DNA of 64,000 nt, taken from Lentilactobacillus kisonensis DSM 19906 = JCM 15041. GTDB lineage: Bacteria; Bacillota; Bacilli; Lactobacillales; Lactobacillaceae. Positions within the stretch are counted from its first letter, which is position 1; each line of letters opens with the position of its first letter. Positions 44,070 to 53,549 of this stretch are shown here, piece by piece. The notes beneath the pieces are model-generated. The model ran no database searches and had not been told where the DNA came from. It saw only the letters and a program-made list of their open reading frames with translations. Position numbers and translations under genes: made by a program. Location: contig NZ_AZEB01000006.1 of NCBI RefSeq assembly GCF_001434135.1, positions 1-64,000 of the forward strand, in the 5' to 3' direction.

Positions 44070-44190
44070 AGTGGGCGGAGCCAAGCGGTTAATAGCCGAA
44101 GCATAAGTCTCCTTATTTGAAGAATCCTGATTTTGGATTCACAGATAAGGGGCTTATGCGCAGGCTGTTGCTTGGTGGAGCAGTCCGGCA
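44070..44190 (+). repeat. ~120-bp hairpin repeat, full copy, between arcA and arcB
   Basis: AGTGGGCGG to AGTCCGG. The outer arms CCAAGC/GCTTGG and AGCATAAG/CTTATGC pair. It starts directly after the arcA stop codon. It may set the relative levels of arcA and downstream mRNA by pausing or stabilising 3' ends. Confidence 0.88.
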
Positions 44191-44249
44191 TGACACTAAC
44201 TTAAATTCACATTTGGTACCCAAAAACAAATAATCAAGGAGAATCGATT

Positions 44250-45281
44250 ATGATAAAAGATTTTAGACAAAATGTATTTCAAGGGCGTAGTGTGTTAGCC
44301 GAAAAAGATTTTACGGCAGCAGAACTTGAATATTTGATTGATTTTGGATTGCATCTCAAAGCATTAAAGAAAGCAGGCATTCCTCACCATTATCTAGAGG
44401 GTAAGAACATTGCTTTGCTATTTGAAAAATCATCAACGCGGACTCGTTCAGCATTTACCACTGCATCTATTGATTTGGGTGCTCATCCTGAATATTTAGG
44501 ACAAAATGATATTCAATTAGGCAAGAAGGAAACCACTTCAGATACTGCTAAGGTTCTTGGCAGCATGTTTGATGGGATTGAGTTCCGGGGATTCAAGCAA
44601 AGTGATGCTGAGATTCTCGCTCGAGACAGTGGCGTTCCAGTATGGAATGGCTTAACTGATGAATGGCATCCAACCCAAATGTTAGCTGATTTCATGACCG
44701 TTAAGGAAAACTTTGGTAAACTCCAAGGATTAACGTTGACGTTTATGGGTGATGGCCGTAACAACGTTGCTAACTCGTTATTAGTCACAGGTGCTATTCT
44801 GGGTGTTAACATTCATATTGTTTCACCAAAAGAATTATTCCCAACTGATGAAATTCAAAATATTGCCAAAGGCTTTGCTGAAAAGTCTGGTGCTAAGTTA
44901 TTAATTACTGACGATCTGGATAAAGGTATGAAGGGTTCAAACATCGTTTATACCGACGTTTGGGTATCAATGGGTGAGAGTAACTGGGAGCAACGAGTTA
45001 AGTTGCTGACACCATATCAAGTGAATATGGCAGCGTTAAAGAAGACTGGAACACCCGACGATCAGCTAATCTTCATGCATTGCTTACCAGCATTCCATAA
45101 TACCGAAACAGCCTATGGTAAGGAAATTGAGGAAAAGTATGGTATCACTGAAATGGAAGTAACTGATGAAGTATTTACTAGTAAGTATGCTCGTCAGTTT
45201 GAAGAGGCTGAAAACAGAATGCACTCAATCAAGGCAATGATGGCCGCAACTTTGGGTAACTTATTTATTCCGAAAGTATAG
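44250..45281 (+). CDS. arcB: catabolic ornithine carbamoyltransferase
   Basis: 343 residues; splits citrulline into ornithine and carbamoyl phosphate. Carbamoyl-phosphate motif '[11 protein letters not shown]' (about 55-65), '[14 protein letters not shown]' (about 138-151), '[12 protein letters not shown]' and the ornithine-site 'MHCLPAFH' (about 273-280) are all intact. Length is normal. A ribosome site AAGGAG precedes the ATG. The 180-bp gap from arcA contains a hairpin repeat and no promoter that I can define. Confidence 0.97.
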   Translation: MIKDFRQNVFQGRSVLAEKDFTAAELEYLIDFGLHLKALKKAGIPHHYLEGKNIALLFEKSSTRTRSAFTTASIDLGAHPEYLGQNDIQLGKKETTSDTAKVLGSMFDGIEFRGFKQSDAEILARDSGVPVWNGLTDEWHPTQMLADFMTVKENFGKLQGLTLTFMGDGRNNVANSLLVTGAILGVNIHIVSPKELFPTDEIQNIAKGFAEKSGAKLLITDDLDKGMKGSNIVYTDVWVSMGESNWEQRVKLLTPYQVNMAALKKTGTPDDQLIFMHCLPAFHNTETAYGKEIEEKYGITEMEVTDEVFTSKYARQFEEAENRMHSIKAMMAATLGNLFIPKV

Positions 45282-45283
45282 CG

Positions 45284-45393
45284 AGTGCAGTATCAAATGG
45301 TTAACAACTAGCATACAAGCCATTTAAAACCGCAATTATGGGTTTATAAATCCAGACCTGTGTGCAGAGCGTTACCTGTTGGAACACAATTAC
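45284..45393 (+). repeat. worn B-type hairpin repeat between arcB and arcC
   Basis: It begins GAGTGC two bases after the arcB stop, contains the GGTTA block, and ends in a right arm with GTGTGCAG...GAACAC. Stem pairing is partial. Its placement directly after a stop codon fits the family rule. Confidence 0.55.
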
Positions 45394-45432
45394 GTGTGTG
45401 ATCCTCCAAGAAAACTAATTTGAACACCGGAA

Positions 45433-45478
45433 GGGACTGGCAGCAAAACAATTGTTTTGTCCCAGCCCCTTTTATTTT
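45433..45478 (+). terminator. terminator between arcB and arcC
   Basis: GGGACTGG pairs with CCAGCCCC around an AAAACAATTGTTTT palindrome, followed by TTTTATTTTT. It suggests partial termination, with arcC transcribed by read-through or from its own start. Confidence 0.7.
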
Positions 45479-45499
45479 TAAAGAAGAAGGAGAATGACT

Positions 45500-46453
45500 A
45501 TGGGACGGAAAATAGTAGTCGCTTTAGGCGGCAATGCAATTCTATCGAAGGACGCTTCCGCCGCAGCTCAACAGCAGGCGTTGCGTGACACAGCAGAACA
45601 TTTGGTTAAATTTATTGAAAATGGTGACCAGCTGATTATTTCCCACGGGAATGGTCCTCAAGTTGGGAACTTACTGTTACAGCAAGCGGCAGGTAGCACT
45701 AAGGATAATCCAGAAATGCCACTTGATACCTGTGTTGCAATGACTCAAGGTAGCATTGGTTACTGGATGCAAAATGCAATGAACCAAGTAATTAAAGAAA
45801 AGGGCCTCGACAAAACGGTTGCGACCGTTGTCACTCAAGTAGAAGTAAGTGCTGATGATCCGGCATTTACCAAGCCAACTAAGCCAATCGGTCCCTTTAT
45901 GAATAAGGACGAAGCTGATTTAGCAAAGAAACAAAATCCTGACTTTACGTTTGTCGAAGATGCTGGTCGTGGCTATCGGCGGGTCGTTCCTTCACCAAAG
46001 CCGATTGGAGTTGTTGAAACTGACGCGGTTAATACGCTTGTCGATGCTGGAATTGTGCCAATTTCAGTTGGTGGCGGTGGGATTCCCGTTGTTCGCGATG
46101 GCAATCAATTGTTGGGTAAAGAGGCCGTTATTGATAAGGATTTCGCTAGTGAAAAGCTAGCTGAATTAGTTGGTGCAGATTCACTAATTATTTTAACGGC
46201 GGTTAACAACATTTATGTCAATTTCAATAAGCCAAATCAAAAGAAGCTTGAAGATGTGACACTTTCGGAACTCGATAAGTTTATTGAAGAGAAACAGTTT
46301 GCTCCTGGCAGCATGTTACCAAAGGTTCAAGCTGCAATGGATTTTGTTAAGGCAACCGGAAACGAGGCCGTTGTGACGGCCTTGGATAATATTGAAGGCT
46401 TTATCGACAACGGAAGTGGAACGGTCATTAAGCCTGAGGGATCAAAAGTATAA
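45500..46453 (+). CDS. arcC: carbamate kinase
   Basis: 317 residues from ATG 45500; AAGGAG sits too close to the ATG at 45494. It makes ATP from carbamoyl phosphate and ADP, the energy step of the pathway. Typical features: 'KIVVALGGNAIL' (about 4-15), 'ISHGNGPQVGNLLLQQ' (about 48-63), 'PSPKPIGVVE' and 'VVTALDNIEGFIDNGSGTVI' at the end. Normal length. It follows a terminator, then a short leader. Confidence 0.95.
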   Translation: MGRKIVVALGGNAILSKDASAAAQQQALRDTAEHLVKFIENGDQLIISHGNGPQVGNLLLQQAAGSTKDNPEMPLDTCVAMTQGSIGYWMQNAMNQVIKEKGLDKTVATVVTQVEVSADDPAFTKPTKPIGPFMNKDEADLAKKQNPDFTFVEDAGRGYRRVVPSPKPIGVVETDAVNTLVDAGIVPISVGGGGIPVVRDGNQLLGKEAVIDKDFASEKLAELVGADSLIILTAVNNIYVNFNKPNQKKLEDVTLSELDKFIEEKQFAPGSMLPKVQAAMDFVKATGNEAVVTALDNIEGFIDNGSGTVIKPEGSKV

Positions 46454-46578
46454 CAATTTAATTGTAAAAAATGAGTTGTTATTTAAGCAATTATGAGCTC
46501 ATTTAATGTTTACCCCATCCAAATGCGTTACACTTTTCTTGATAAGACAATTATGTAACCGTTTTTGGGGAGATTACA

Positions 46579-47280
46579 ATGATTATGAAAGATAGAAATG
46601 CGTACCATGAGTATGCAGATAATTTGCGAACGCATCCTGAATTTGGCCCGTTAAGTGATGATGATATTGAAAAAGTAATTTCCACGATGAAAATCAAGCG
46701 TTATCACCGGGGACAGGTCCTGTTTGACCAAGGTGATTCCCGAGCTAATTTCTATTATTTAATTGATGGCGTTGTTAAATCGTTTCACTGGGACGAAGAC
46801 GGTGAGGAGCAGCTTTATCTTTACATTCGTCAGGATAAGGCGTTTCCATACATCGGTCTATTTGATGATGATAATTATGCTTATACGGTTGAAAGTATGA
46901 CTGAGGTGAAGTTGGCTGAGATTCCAATGAGCGTGTATGAAGAAGTTTTACAAAACACCCCAGAATTAATGGTCAATGCCATTCGAGAGATGAGCCGCAT
47001 TATTAACATGGCTGAAACTCAACTTCAAAAAATGGTTACCACGAGTGCTAAGTGTCGGGTTTGGAATGCCATTTGGTTTTTAGGTCAGCAGATAGGAGAT
47101 GATCAAGAGGATGGCACGATCTTGGTCCCTTATCCAATGACGTTAGTTGAATTGTCCAAGGTAAGTGGCACAACGCGGGAAACCACTAGTCAGATGGTTC
47201 AGCAGTTGGTTAAGGAAAACAAGATTCAATATAATCGGAAGTATTTCAAAATTTTAGTTAGAGATGAAACATCTACCTAA
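46579..47280 (+). CDS. arcR: Crp/Fnr-family regulator of the arginine deiminase pathway
   Basis: 233 residues. N-terminal cNMP-binding-like beta roll (about 35-125) and C-terminal HTH 'MTLVELSKVSGTTRETTSQMVQQLVKENKI' (about 187-216). It lies between arcC and the antiporter gene, as ArcR does in other Firmicutes, where it activates the pathway under oxygen limitation. There is no iron-sulphur cysteine cluster at the N-terminus. The upstream region has GTTACA...TGTAAC (46528-46558) in inverted array, a possible operator. The arcR name is by synteny. Confidence 0.85.
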   Translation: MIMKDRNAYHEYADNLRTHPEFGPLSDDDIEKVISTMKIKRYHRGQVLFDQGDSRANFYYLIDGVVKSFHWDEDGEEQLYLYIRQDKAFPYIGLFDDDNYAYTVESMTEVKLAEIPMSVYEEVLQNTPELMVNAIREMSRIINMAETQLQKMVTTSAKCRVWNAIWFLGQQIGDDQEDGTILVPYPMTLVELSKVSGTTRETTSQMVQQLVKENKIQYNRKYFKILVRDETST

Positions 47281-47295
47281 AAGGAGTGAGTGAAT

Positions 47296-48726
47296 ATGGA
47301 AGAAAAGAAAGATGGTAAATTAGGCTTGCTCGAGCTTATCGGGTTAGTTGTTGGTTCAATCATCGGTGGTGGTGTATTTAACTTAATGCACGATATGGCT
47401 GCCGGTGCGGGCCCTGGTGCGATTATCATCGGTTGGGTGATCACCGCTATTGGAATGGTGATGTTAGCTTTAACATTCCAAAACTTGATCATGAAGCGCC
47501 CCGACTTGGATGCTGGGATTTATAGCTACGCGGAAGCCGGTTTTGGCAAGTACATGGGCTTCAACTCAGCTTGGGGTTATTGGCTGTCGGCATGGCTAGG
47601 TAACGTTGGTTACGCAACGTTGTTAATGAGTGCGGTAGCATACTTCTTACCAGTTTTTGGAGATGGTCAAAATATTTGGTCCATCGTTGCCGCATCATTT
47701 ATTTTATGGGCTTGTCACTTTATGATTTTACGGGGTGTTGAATCCGCATCATTTGTTAATGCGGTCATCACCATTGCTAAATTGATTCCAATTTTCTTGT
47801 TTATTTTAATTGTCTTATTCGCATTCAAACTGAACATGTTTACCAGCAATTTCTGGTTTACACCAAGTGGTAATTTCCAATTTGGTGATGTTATGGCCCA
47901 AGCTAAGAGTACAATGCTGGTAACCGTTTGGGTATTTATCGGAATTGAAGGTGCGGTTGTTTTCTCAGGCCGGGCTCGGAAACGTTCTGATGTTGGTAAA
48001 GCAACTGTTCTTGGAATTATTACTGTTATTTTGATTTATATGTTAGTAACGTTGCTTTCGTTTGGTGTTATGAGCCGTGCGGGCTTATCACACTTAACGC
48101 AGCCAGCAATGGCCGACTTACTTGAAAGTATTGTTGGTAAATGGGGCTCGGCTGTTGTTAACCTCGGCCTAATCATTTCCGTTGTGGGGGCTTGGTTATC
48201 ATGGACCATGTTTGCCGGCCAATTGCCATATGAAGCCGCAAAAGAGGGCTCATTCCCCAAAATTTTCGCCAAAGAAAATAAGAATGGGGCACCGATTACG
48301 TCCTTAACCGTTACGAACGTATTAGTTGAATTGTTTATGTTCACTTATTTGATTACCGCACAGGCTTATAACTTCTTCTATTCAATTGCCAGTGCTGCGA
48401 TTCTGATTCCTTACGCGTTTTCCGCTTTCTATCAATTGAAATATTCTGTTCAAAGTGATCACGGCAAGGGTCGGAGTGGTAATATTATTATTGGAATTAT
48501 CTCGAGCGTTTATGCCTGCTGGCTACTATTTGCCGCCGGTGTTAACTTCTTACTGCTTATGTCACTGCTGTTTGCTGCAGGAATTCCAGTCTTTTGGATC
48601 CTACAAAAGCGCGATAATCACGCTAAGAAAGTCTTTGGACCAATAGAAATGACACTTGCAATCGTCATTGTAATTGCTGCCATCTATACGATCTATGGAT
48701 TACTGGTAGGCAAGATTACATTCTAG
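47296..48726 (+). CDS. arcD: arginine:ornithine antiporter (APC family)
   Basis: 476 residues from ATG 47296 (AGGAG nine bases upstream), 12 or more membrane segments. The first helix 'LIGLVVGSIIGGGVFNLMHDMAAGAG' carries the APC glycine motif that binds the substrate carboxylate. It exchanges arginine for ornithine without net energy cost. Position directly after arcR makes arcD the likely identity; other basic amino acid antiporters are alternatives. It ends with a hairpin at 48759-48813. Confidence 0.9.
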   Translation: MEEKKDGKLGLLELIGLVVGSIIGGGVFNLMHDMAAGAGPGAIIIGWVITAIGMVMLALTFQNLIMKRPDLDAGIYSYAEAGFGKYMGFNSAWGYWLSAWLGNVGYATLLMSAVAYFLPVFGDGQNIWSIVAASFILWACHFMILRGVESASFVNAVITIAKLIPIFLFILIVLFAFKLNMFTSNFWFTPSGNFQFGDVMAQAKSTMLVTVWVFIGIEGAVVFSGRARKRSDVGKATVLGIITVILIYMLVTLLSFGVMSRAGLSHLTQPAMADLLESIVGKWGSAVVNLGLIISVVGAWLSWTMFAGQLPYEAAKEGSFPKIFAKENKNGAPITSLTVTNVLVELFMFTYLITAQAYNFFYSIASAAILIPYAFSAFYQLKYSVQSDHGKGRSGNIIIGIISSVYACWLLFAAGVNFLLLMSLLFAAGIPVFWILQKRDNHAKKVFGPIEMTLAIVIVIAAIYTIYGLLVGKITF

Positions 48727-48727
48727 C

Positions 48728-48838
48728 GAGTGATAATTGACTAATCTTTATTACGAGTATTTAGGGGCTTTTAGCTAAATTCCAACTTGGGGTTTGGTTA
48801 GAAGCCCCTAAATGCTAGTGCCAATCATCGGCTAACAG
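48728..48838 (+). repeat. possible worn hairpin repeat after arcD
   Basis: GAGTGAT begins three bases after the arcD stop; GATAATTG pairs with CAATCATC outside and ATTTAGGGGCTT with AAGCCCCTAAAT (48759-48813) inside. Sequence identity to other copies is low, so it may be an unrelated terminator. Confidence 0.35.
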
Positions 48839-48955
48839 GGTGGTTAGTTTGGTGGTTAGCTTTGATAATGATTTGTGGCTGTTCCCTTGATTTTAGGACC
48901 CAAACCAGTGATAATGAACCAATATCATTATTTTATGAAAGTGGGAATAGTATTC

Positions 48956-49612
48956 ATGACAGATCTATTTTTCGATTTTGATGGTACGATTGCAGATTCT
49001 GAAATTGGGATCGTTAAATCAATTAAGTATTCCGTCAACAAAATGGGGTTACCTGATCTTTCGACTGACCAATATCGCAAATTTATTGGGCCAGCGTTAA
49101 TTACCAGTTTTCGGAAGTATTACCCGGATTTGTCTGACGGGGATGTTACTAGTGCGCTTCGATATTATCAAGAATATTATCACAAGCAGGGAATTTTTCA
49201 ATTGACAATCTATCCAGGCATTTTGGCTGAACTCTCGACGCTTAATGATGCGGGATATATGTTGCATATTGCCTCAGCTAAGCCGGAGCCAATGATTAAC
49301 GAGATTTCTGAACATTTTGGCCTCGGCCGGTATTTCGATGGGGAATTTGGTGCGACGTCAGATGAGAAGACCCGGGTTACGAAAACAGCTGTTTTAAAGT
49401 ATGCACTAGAAAAAGCGAACGCCAATCCACAACAAAGTGTGATGATTGGCGATCGCGATACCGATATGCTCGGTGGTTATAATAATAAGGTCAAGACATT
49501 AGGTGTCACCTATGGGTTTGGTGATGTGCCAGAACTTGCGGGTGCTCACGCGTCAGAAATTGTTGACAAGCCAGAACAAATTCAGGCGGGTGTTAGTCGT
49601 TTGATTGGTTAA
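48956..49612 (+). CDS. HAD phosphatase, phosphoglycolate-phosphatase-like
   Basis: 218 residues from ATG 48956. Motif I 'FDFDGTIADSE' (about 5-15), motif II 'HIASAKPE' (about 103-110), motif III lysine and motif IV 'VMIGDRDTDMLGG' (about 162-174). The cap is the helical type of subfamily IA. The real substrate is uncertain; members act on phosphoglycolate or other sugar phosphates. The ribosome site is weak (GGGAA), and no clear promoter was seen. Confidence 0.85.
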   Translation: MTDLFFDFDGTIADSEIGIVKSIKYSVNKMGLPDLSTDQYRKFIGPALITSFRKYYPDLSDGDVTSALRYYQEYYHKQGIFQLTIYPGILAELSTLNDAGYMLHIASAKPEPMINEISEHFGLGRYFDGEFGATSDEKTRVTKTAVLKYALEKANANPQQSVMIGDRDTDMLGGYNNKVKTLGVTYGFGDVPELAGAHASEIVDKPEQIQAGVSRLIG

Positions 49613-49614
49613 TT

Positions 49615-49956
49615 TTAAGGCTTGATGTACGAATATCCAGCTTCTTGTAATGAAATGAGATCAGCAACACCCGCGGGAACGACTTCAACCCCTGCTGGGA
49701 GCTGATCTTTTTTGATTGTATGGCTATTCATAGCGTTTTGGCAGGCATGAAAGCTCACTGACTTGGCAGTTAATTGTGCAATTGAATCTTGGAGACTGCC
49801 AACCAGATAACCTAGAATCGCATCACCATTTACCAAGACAATGACTTTGTACGAAGTGCCGGTTTGATCACCAAATGCTAGCAAATTGCTAACGTTTCCC
49901 AGAGTATGAGCCCATTTCTGCATGTCGTCGATATGGAAAACCACTTTATGAGTCAT
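49615..49956 (-). CDS. DsrE-like sulfur-relay family protein
   Basis: 113 residues with the DsrE/TusD fold pattern: 'KVVFHIDDMQKWAHTLGNVSNLLAFG', 'YKVIVLVNGDAI' and 'VSFHACQNAMNSHTI' with a cysteine at about residue 72 in the active-site position. Its role is unknown outside sulfur transfer or signalling. It overlaps the DUF2252 gene by 11 bp and is probably translated with it. Confidence 0.8.
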   Translation of the reverse strand: MTHKVVFHIDDMQKWAHTLGNVSNLLAFGDQTGTSYKVIVLVNGDAILGYLVGSLQDSIAQLTAKSVSFHACQNAMNSHTIKKDQLPAGVEVVPAGVADLISLQEAGYSYIKP

Positions 49957-51385
49957 GTGATACCTCCTTCGCTAACTGATCTGTATCCAGTGCTTGTAAA
50001 AAGCGGTCGTAATCTTCGTAAACTTGTTGCGAATAGGCAACTGCCCAGTCGACCAGGCTGTTAGCTAGCTTTTTCTTTTTACCTACATAGCCGCGGACAA
50101 TAGCAGCCGTTGGACTTTGAGCATGTCCCCGGGCCAATAATAAGGCACAGATTTTCGCATAAGTTTCAAAGTCATCCTGGTCCATTTTACTAAGGTTCAT
50201 TGACTCCTTCATATCCCAAAATTGGCGAACGTAATAGCTTCTATTTGTGTCTTCGTTATGGTAGAAACCTAGTAGCGGATCGGAGGTGCGTTGGAGAACT
50301 TGTTGACAGGTGATGATTCGTTCCCCGTTATCTGGTCCATTTTGACTATACGGTGTGGTGACATCAAATCCTTGAAACCGTCGAGTTTGTAAAGCTTCCT
50401 TAATTTGAAGCACCAGGTGGCTGCCATCAATGGCGGTTAGTAGTACCAAATAGCATCTCGTCCCAAAACTCCCAACGCCGACGCTGTGACGAACAATATC
50501 GCTAATGTGAAATTGAGATAGTAACACAGTTACATCCGGGCTAACCGTTTGATCGTATTTCACCAGATGGGCACTGATTTCTTTAAACCGTTTGGGCGAC
50601 ACATGGACGGTTCGCGGCGCATTTTCTTTGAAGACTAAGTGACCGTGACTGTCAATCGTGGTGAATTTTTTGACAACTCGCTCGGAATCACGTTGGGAAG
50701 CGCTACTTAAAATTTTACGCCATAACTTTGGAAGTGGCTTATCGTCAGCTTCTGACTTCAAGAAATTCTCCACTTCTGTCGAGAAGTAGTAACGCTCCAT
50801 TGCTGAGTGATCATCGAAGCACTCACAAAGAATTTGCTGGTAAGTTTCAACGGCTGCTCGCATAATTTCCTTATTCTGGTTCGCATCAATCCCAAGCTGT
50901 TCTCCGGCTAATAGAATACTGACCAGCAAGCGGCGAACGTCCCAGTCCCATGAGCCAATTGTTGACTCGTCAAAATCGTTGAGGTCAAATAACAGCTTGC
51001 GTTCAGGAGAGGCATAGAAACCGAAATTGCCGATGTGGGCATCGCCAGAAATCACGACGGGGATATTGGTAGATACTTGTTTTGAAAGATCAAACGCCAT
51101 TAGTTCATCAGTTCCACGGAAAAATGAAAATGCTGAAACAGCTAACCGCTTGTGACGTAAGGGCAGCAGTTCAGAAATTAACTTGTGTTCAACATGCTGG
51201 ATTCCTTGAACGACATCCCGATTAACCGGTTTAAACTTGGCTAACTTTTCAAACGGTGTTTTATCTCGATTTGCTTTGCCCATTTGAACTAATTCGTGGA
51301 TGGATTTATCAATTCTAATTTGACTGAGATCATATCGTAAATTATCTGAAGCATTCTTTAAACTTAGCGCCTGATTGATTGGCAT
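49946..51385 (-). CDS. DUF2252 protein
   Basis: 479 residues, no membrane segment. The DUF2252 core is plain: 'AFSFFRGTDELMAFDL' (about 83-98), 'VVISGDAHIGNFGFY' (about 107-121) and 'FDLNDFDESTIGSWDWDVRRLL' (about 130-151), a kinase-like fold with unknown substrate. AGGAG is seven bases before the ATG, just outside a hairpin repeat. It is in an operon with the DsrE-like gene. Confidence 0.88.
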   Translation of the reverse strand: MPINQALSLKNASDNLRYDLSQIRIDKSIHELVQMGKANRDKTPFEKLAKFKPVNRDVVQGIQHVEHKLISELLPLRHKRLAVSAFSFFRGTDELMAFDLSKQVSTNIPVVISGDAHIGNFGFYASPERKLLFDLNDFDESTIGSWDWDVRRLLVSILLAGEQLGIDANQNKEIMRAAVETYQQILCECFDDHSAMERYYFSTEVENFLKSEADDKPLPKLWRKILSSASQRDSERVVKKFTTIDSHGHLVFKENAPRTVHVSPKRFKEISAHLVKYDQTVSPDVTVLLSQFHISDIVRHSVGVGSFGTRCYLVLLTAIDGSHLVLQIKEALQTRRFQGFDVTTPYSQNGPDNGERIITCQQVLQRTSDPLLGFYHNEDTNRSYYVRQFWDMKESMNLSKMDQDDFETYAKICALLLARGHAQSPTAAIVRGYVGKKKKLANSLVDWAVAYSQQVYEDYDRFLQALDTDQLAKEVSHDS

Positions 51386-51405
51386 TACTGATACTCCTTT
51401 TTGTA

Positions 51406-51525
51406 AGTGAGCGGATCCAGGCGGTTAGAAACTGGAATATAAGTCTCCTTGGCCGGAAATTCCTGGGCTTGGAATTTTTGGCAAAGGTGCTTATATGGAA
51501 GTTTCTGCCTGACGCAGCTGTCCTA
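51406..51525 (+). repeat. ~120-bp hairpin repeat, full copy
   Basis: AGTGAGCGG to GTCCTA. The outer arm CCAGGC pairs with GCCTGA-type right arm, a covarying change. The AGTGAGC end is 21 bp before the DUF2252 start codon. Confidence 0.9.
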
Positions 51526-51611
51526 AATAAGTCCATTGTGGTCATGGGTGTGGAGAGAGTCAAGGCAAACGTGCTACAATGTGAACAATGAGTATAATGG
51601 AGATTTTATTT

Positions 51612-52190
51612 ATGAAAAAAATTTATTGGGAAAGCATTGAAGTTGACGACCAAAAATTCTTCTTCACAGTTACCGACAAGGGCCTAAATTTTGTTTCCAG
51701 CCCTGGGCGTTTTTTGTCGGAAATCTTTGATTTTTATCCTGAAAACCGCTATCGTTATCAATTTATTTATAATGATACGATAACTGAGCCTTACCTTGAC
51801 GAATTAACGGATTACTTCGATAAGAAACGGCAGGACTTTGATCTGCCCCTAGACTTTGGAAACCTGGGGACACCGCTGCAGCAACGAGTTTGGACAGAAA
51901 TCCAAAAGATTCCCTATGGGCAAACAATCACTTACAAGCAGTTGGCTGAAAACGTAGGGAATAAAAAAGCGGTAAGAGCCGTGGCAACCGCGGTGGCTCA
52001 AAATCCGCTATTAATTGTTGTTCCTTGTCATCGGGTGATTAAAACAGGCGGTGATATTGGTGATTATCGGGGCGGCAAAGAGGCCAAAAAGGCCCTCCTT
52101 CAGTTTGAAAAGGAGGCAGAACCCAAGCGAAATTTGATTAAGAGGTTGCCGTTGCCAAAGATTAGTCAATTAGGTAAACCCGGTCTTTGA
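51612..52190 (+). CDS. ogt: methylated-DNA-protein-cysteine methyltransferase
   Basis: 192 residues from ATG 51612 (GGAG upstream). It removes methyl groups from O6-methylguanine by suicide transfer. The C-terminal active site 'VVPCHRVIKTGG' with the acceptor cysteine is complete, preceded by 'PYGQTITYKQLAENVGN' and 'KAVRAVATAVAQNP'. The N-terminal half is a short Ogt-type domain. The last 29 bp overlap tail-to-tail with the next gene on the minus strand. Promoter-like TACAAT lies about 30 bp upstream. Confidence 0.92.
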   Translation: MKKIYWESIEVDDQKFFFTVTDKGLNFVSSPGRFLSEIFDFYPENRYRYQFIYNDTITEPYLDELTDYFDKKRQDFDLPLDFGNLGTPLQQRVWTEIQKIPYGQTITYKQLAENVGNKKAVRAVATAVAQNPLLIVVPCHRVIKTGGDIGDYRGGKEAKKALLQFEKEAEPKRNLIKRLPLPKISQLGKPGL

Positions 52191-53016
52191 TGAGGTCAAA
52201 CGGTTGGTGATGTCGATTTAATTTCTTAGTAGCTTCTGGCTCGATGTAATTAGCAGCCTGCCAAAATTGGGTTGAATTTGTAGCACCGTTTTTTTCGCCG
52301 ACAACGATTAAGGTTAGCTGATCGTTGTTGGCACTTCTAACGGCATTTAAAACGGCGACATCAATGGGGCTTTTATCTGGCGACCAACTCATAATGACGT
52401 ATTTAACTTGATTTTGATATTTTTGAATTGCAGCGAGCGCATCTAGCTTCTCCACTGGCGTCATTTGGTGTTTCCCGGTTTGATTTTCAGCTACCCAACC
52501 CAAATTATCCGTTGGGTAAACGGTGACGCCGAGGTCCTTTAAGCCCTTAGAAATGGCCCCGTTCCCAGCCATTATTTCAACGGCAGCGTTAGGCTTAATA
52601 TAGTCAGCAAGATCCTTAACGAACGGTGCCGAGATATACGCCCACATTCCGTACTCAGCCTCTAAGTAATCGCGGTATGAACGGAGTTGCTTATCAAGTT
52701 TTGGTAAGGCGTCGGTTAATTGATTCCACACTTCGTCACCTTTAGGGTCATTTTTGTCAAAGCGCTGGTTAATCTGATTAAAAATCTGATCTTGAATATC
52801 GTCTGGCAGTAATAATTCCGGCAGGTCTTGGGGTAGTAATCCGGCCTTAATGAGGTGATCACTTTCGATGACGTTATTGATAAGAAATTTAATTTGTGGA
52901 AAATCCGAAAAAAGTGTCCGGTAGCCTAGCATCTGATCAATGTAGCTAGTTTCCAGAGATTCTTTATGGGGATGTTTAGTCTTAAGTAGTTTCTTTTTTT
53001 GCTTATTGGATAACAT
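52162..53016 (-). CDS. methyltransferase-fold protein, unknown substrate
   Basis: 284 residues from ATG at 53016 (AGGAGC upstream). The second half has the Rossmann-type SAM-binding pattern: 'AAVEIMAGNGAISKGL' (about 144-159), 'VTVYPTDNLGW' and 'YVIMSWSPDKSPIDV'. The first half is helical and charged and unlike known families. It could modify a small molecule or nucleic acid. Not a recognised restriction or rRNA methyltransferase by motif. Confidence 0.7.
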   Translation of the reverse strand: MLSNKQKKKLLKTKHPHKESLETSYIDQMLGYRTLFSDFPQIKFLINNVIESDHLIKAGLLPQDLPELLLPDDIQDQIFNQINQRFDKNDPKGDEVWNQLTDALPKLDKQLRSYRDYLEAEYGMWAYISAPFVKDLADYIKPNAAVEIMAGNGAISKGLKDLGVTVYPTDNLGWVAENQTGKHQMTPVEKLDALAAIQKYQNQVKYVIMSWSPDKSPIDVAVLNAVRSANNDQLTLIVVGEKNGATNSTQFWQAANYIEPEATKKLNRHHQPFDLIKDRVYLID

Positions 53017-53059
53017 AAAAGCTCCTAAAATAATTGATGTATTGGAAAGGGGATTGATT

Positions 53060-53227
53060 TTGTCTTTGACAAGCTTATTAATGTTGGGGCTGATGGGGTT
53101 AATTATTTGGCTGATTATTGCAGTCATGCATCGGAGTACCAAACAAATTGTCCTAAGCAGTGTCATTATTGTTGGCTACATAGTTGTGGCTTTTTTTGGG
53201 TTATTAGCTATGATTGGTAGTATGTGA
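53060..53227 (+). CDS. small two-segment membrane protein
   Basis: 55 residues from TTG 53060 after GAAAGGGGAT. Two hydrophobic stretches (about 4-22 and 30-53) with a short basic loop 'MHRSTKQ'. It starts 44 bp from the divergent methyltransferase-fold gene. No recognised family. Confidence 0.5.
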   Translation: MSLTSLLMLGLMGLIIWLIIAVMHRSTKQIVLSSVIIVGYIVVAFFGLLAMIGSM

Positions 53228-53299
53228 ATAGGTTGGAGCTAGGGGATGACGATTGTCATTGCTTGTGGGGGCTGGTGACTAGGGAGTGTTTTTTGTCAA

Positions 53300-53423
53300 C
53301 ATAGTGGAAACGTGCATAACCAAGCAGAAACCTGCACCTAAGCCCCCTCACCCAAAAACCCAAGCCCAGGATTTCTGGATGAGGGAACTTAGGCTCCGGT
53401 TTCTAACCGCTTGGTTGCGCACT
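53300..53423 (-). repeat. ~120-bp hairpin repeat, B-type full copy
   Basis: GTGGAAACGTGC at the left and GCGCACT at the right. CCCCTCA pairs with TGAGGG inside, and CCAAGC/GCTTGG outside. Confidence 0.88.
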
Positions 53424-53428
53424 ATTTG

Positions 53429-53549
53429 TAGGACAGCTCCGCAAAGCAGAAGTCTGCACCTAAGCTACCTCGCTCAAAAATCCCAAACCTCGGGATTTCT
53501 GAGCGAGGCAACTTAGGCTCCGACTTCTAAGCGCTTTGTTCCGCTCACT
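53429..53549 (-). repeat. ~120-bp hairpin repeat, full copy
   Basis: TAGGACAGC to GCTCACT. The stem CCTCGCTC pairs with GAGCGAGG. The terminal CTCACTA supplies the TAG stop codon of the adjacent HTH gene. Confidence 0.92.
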
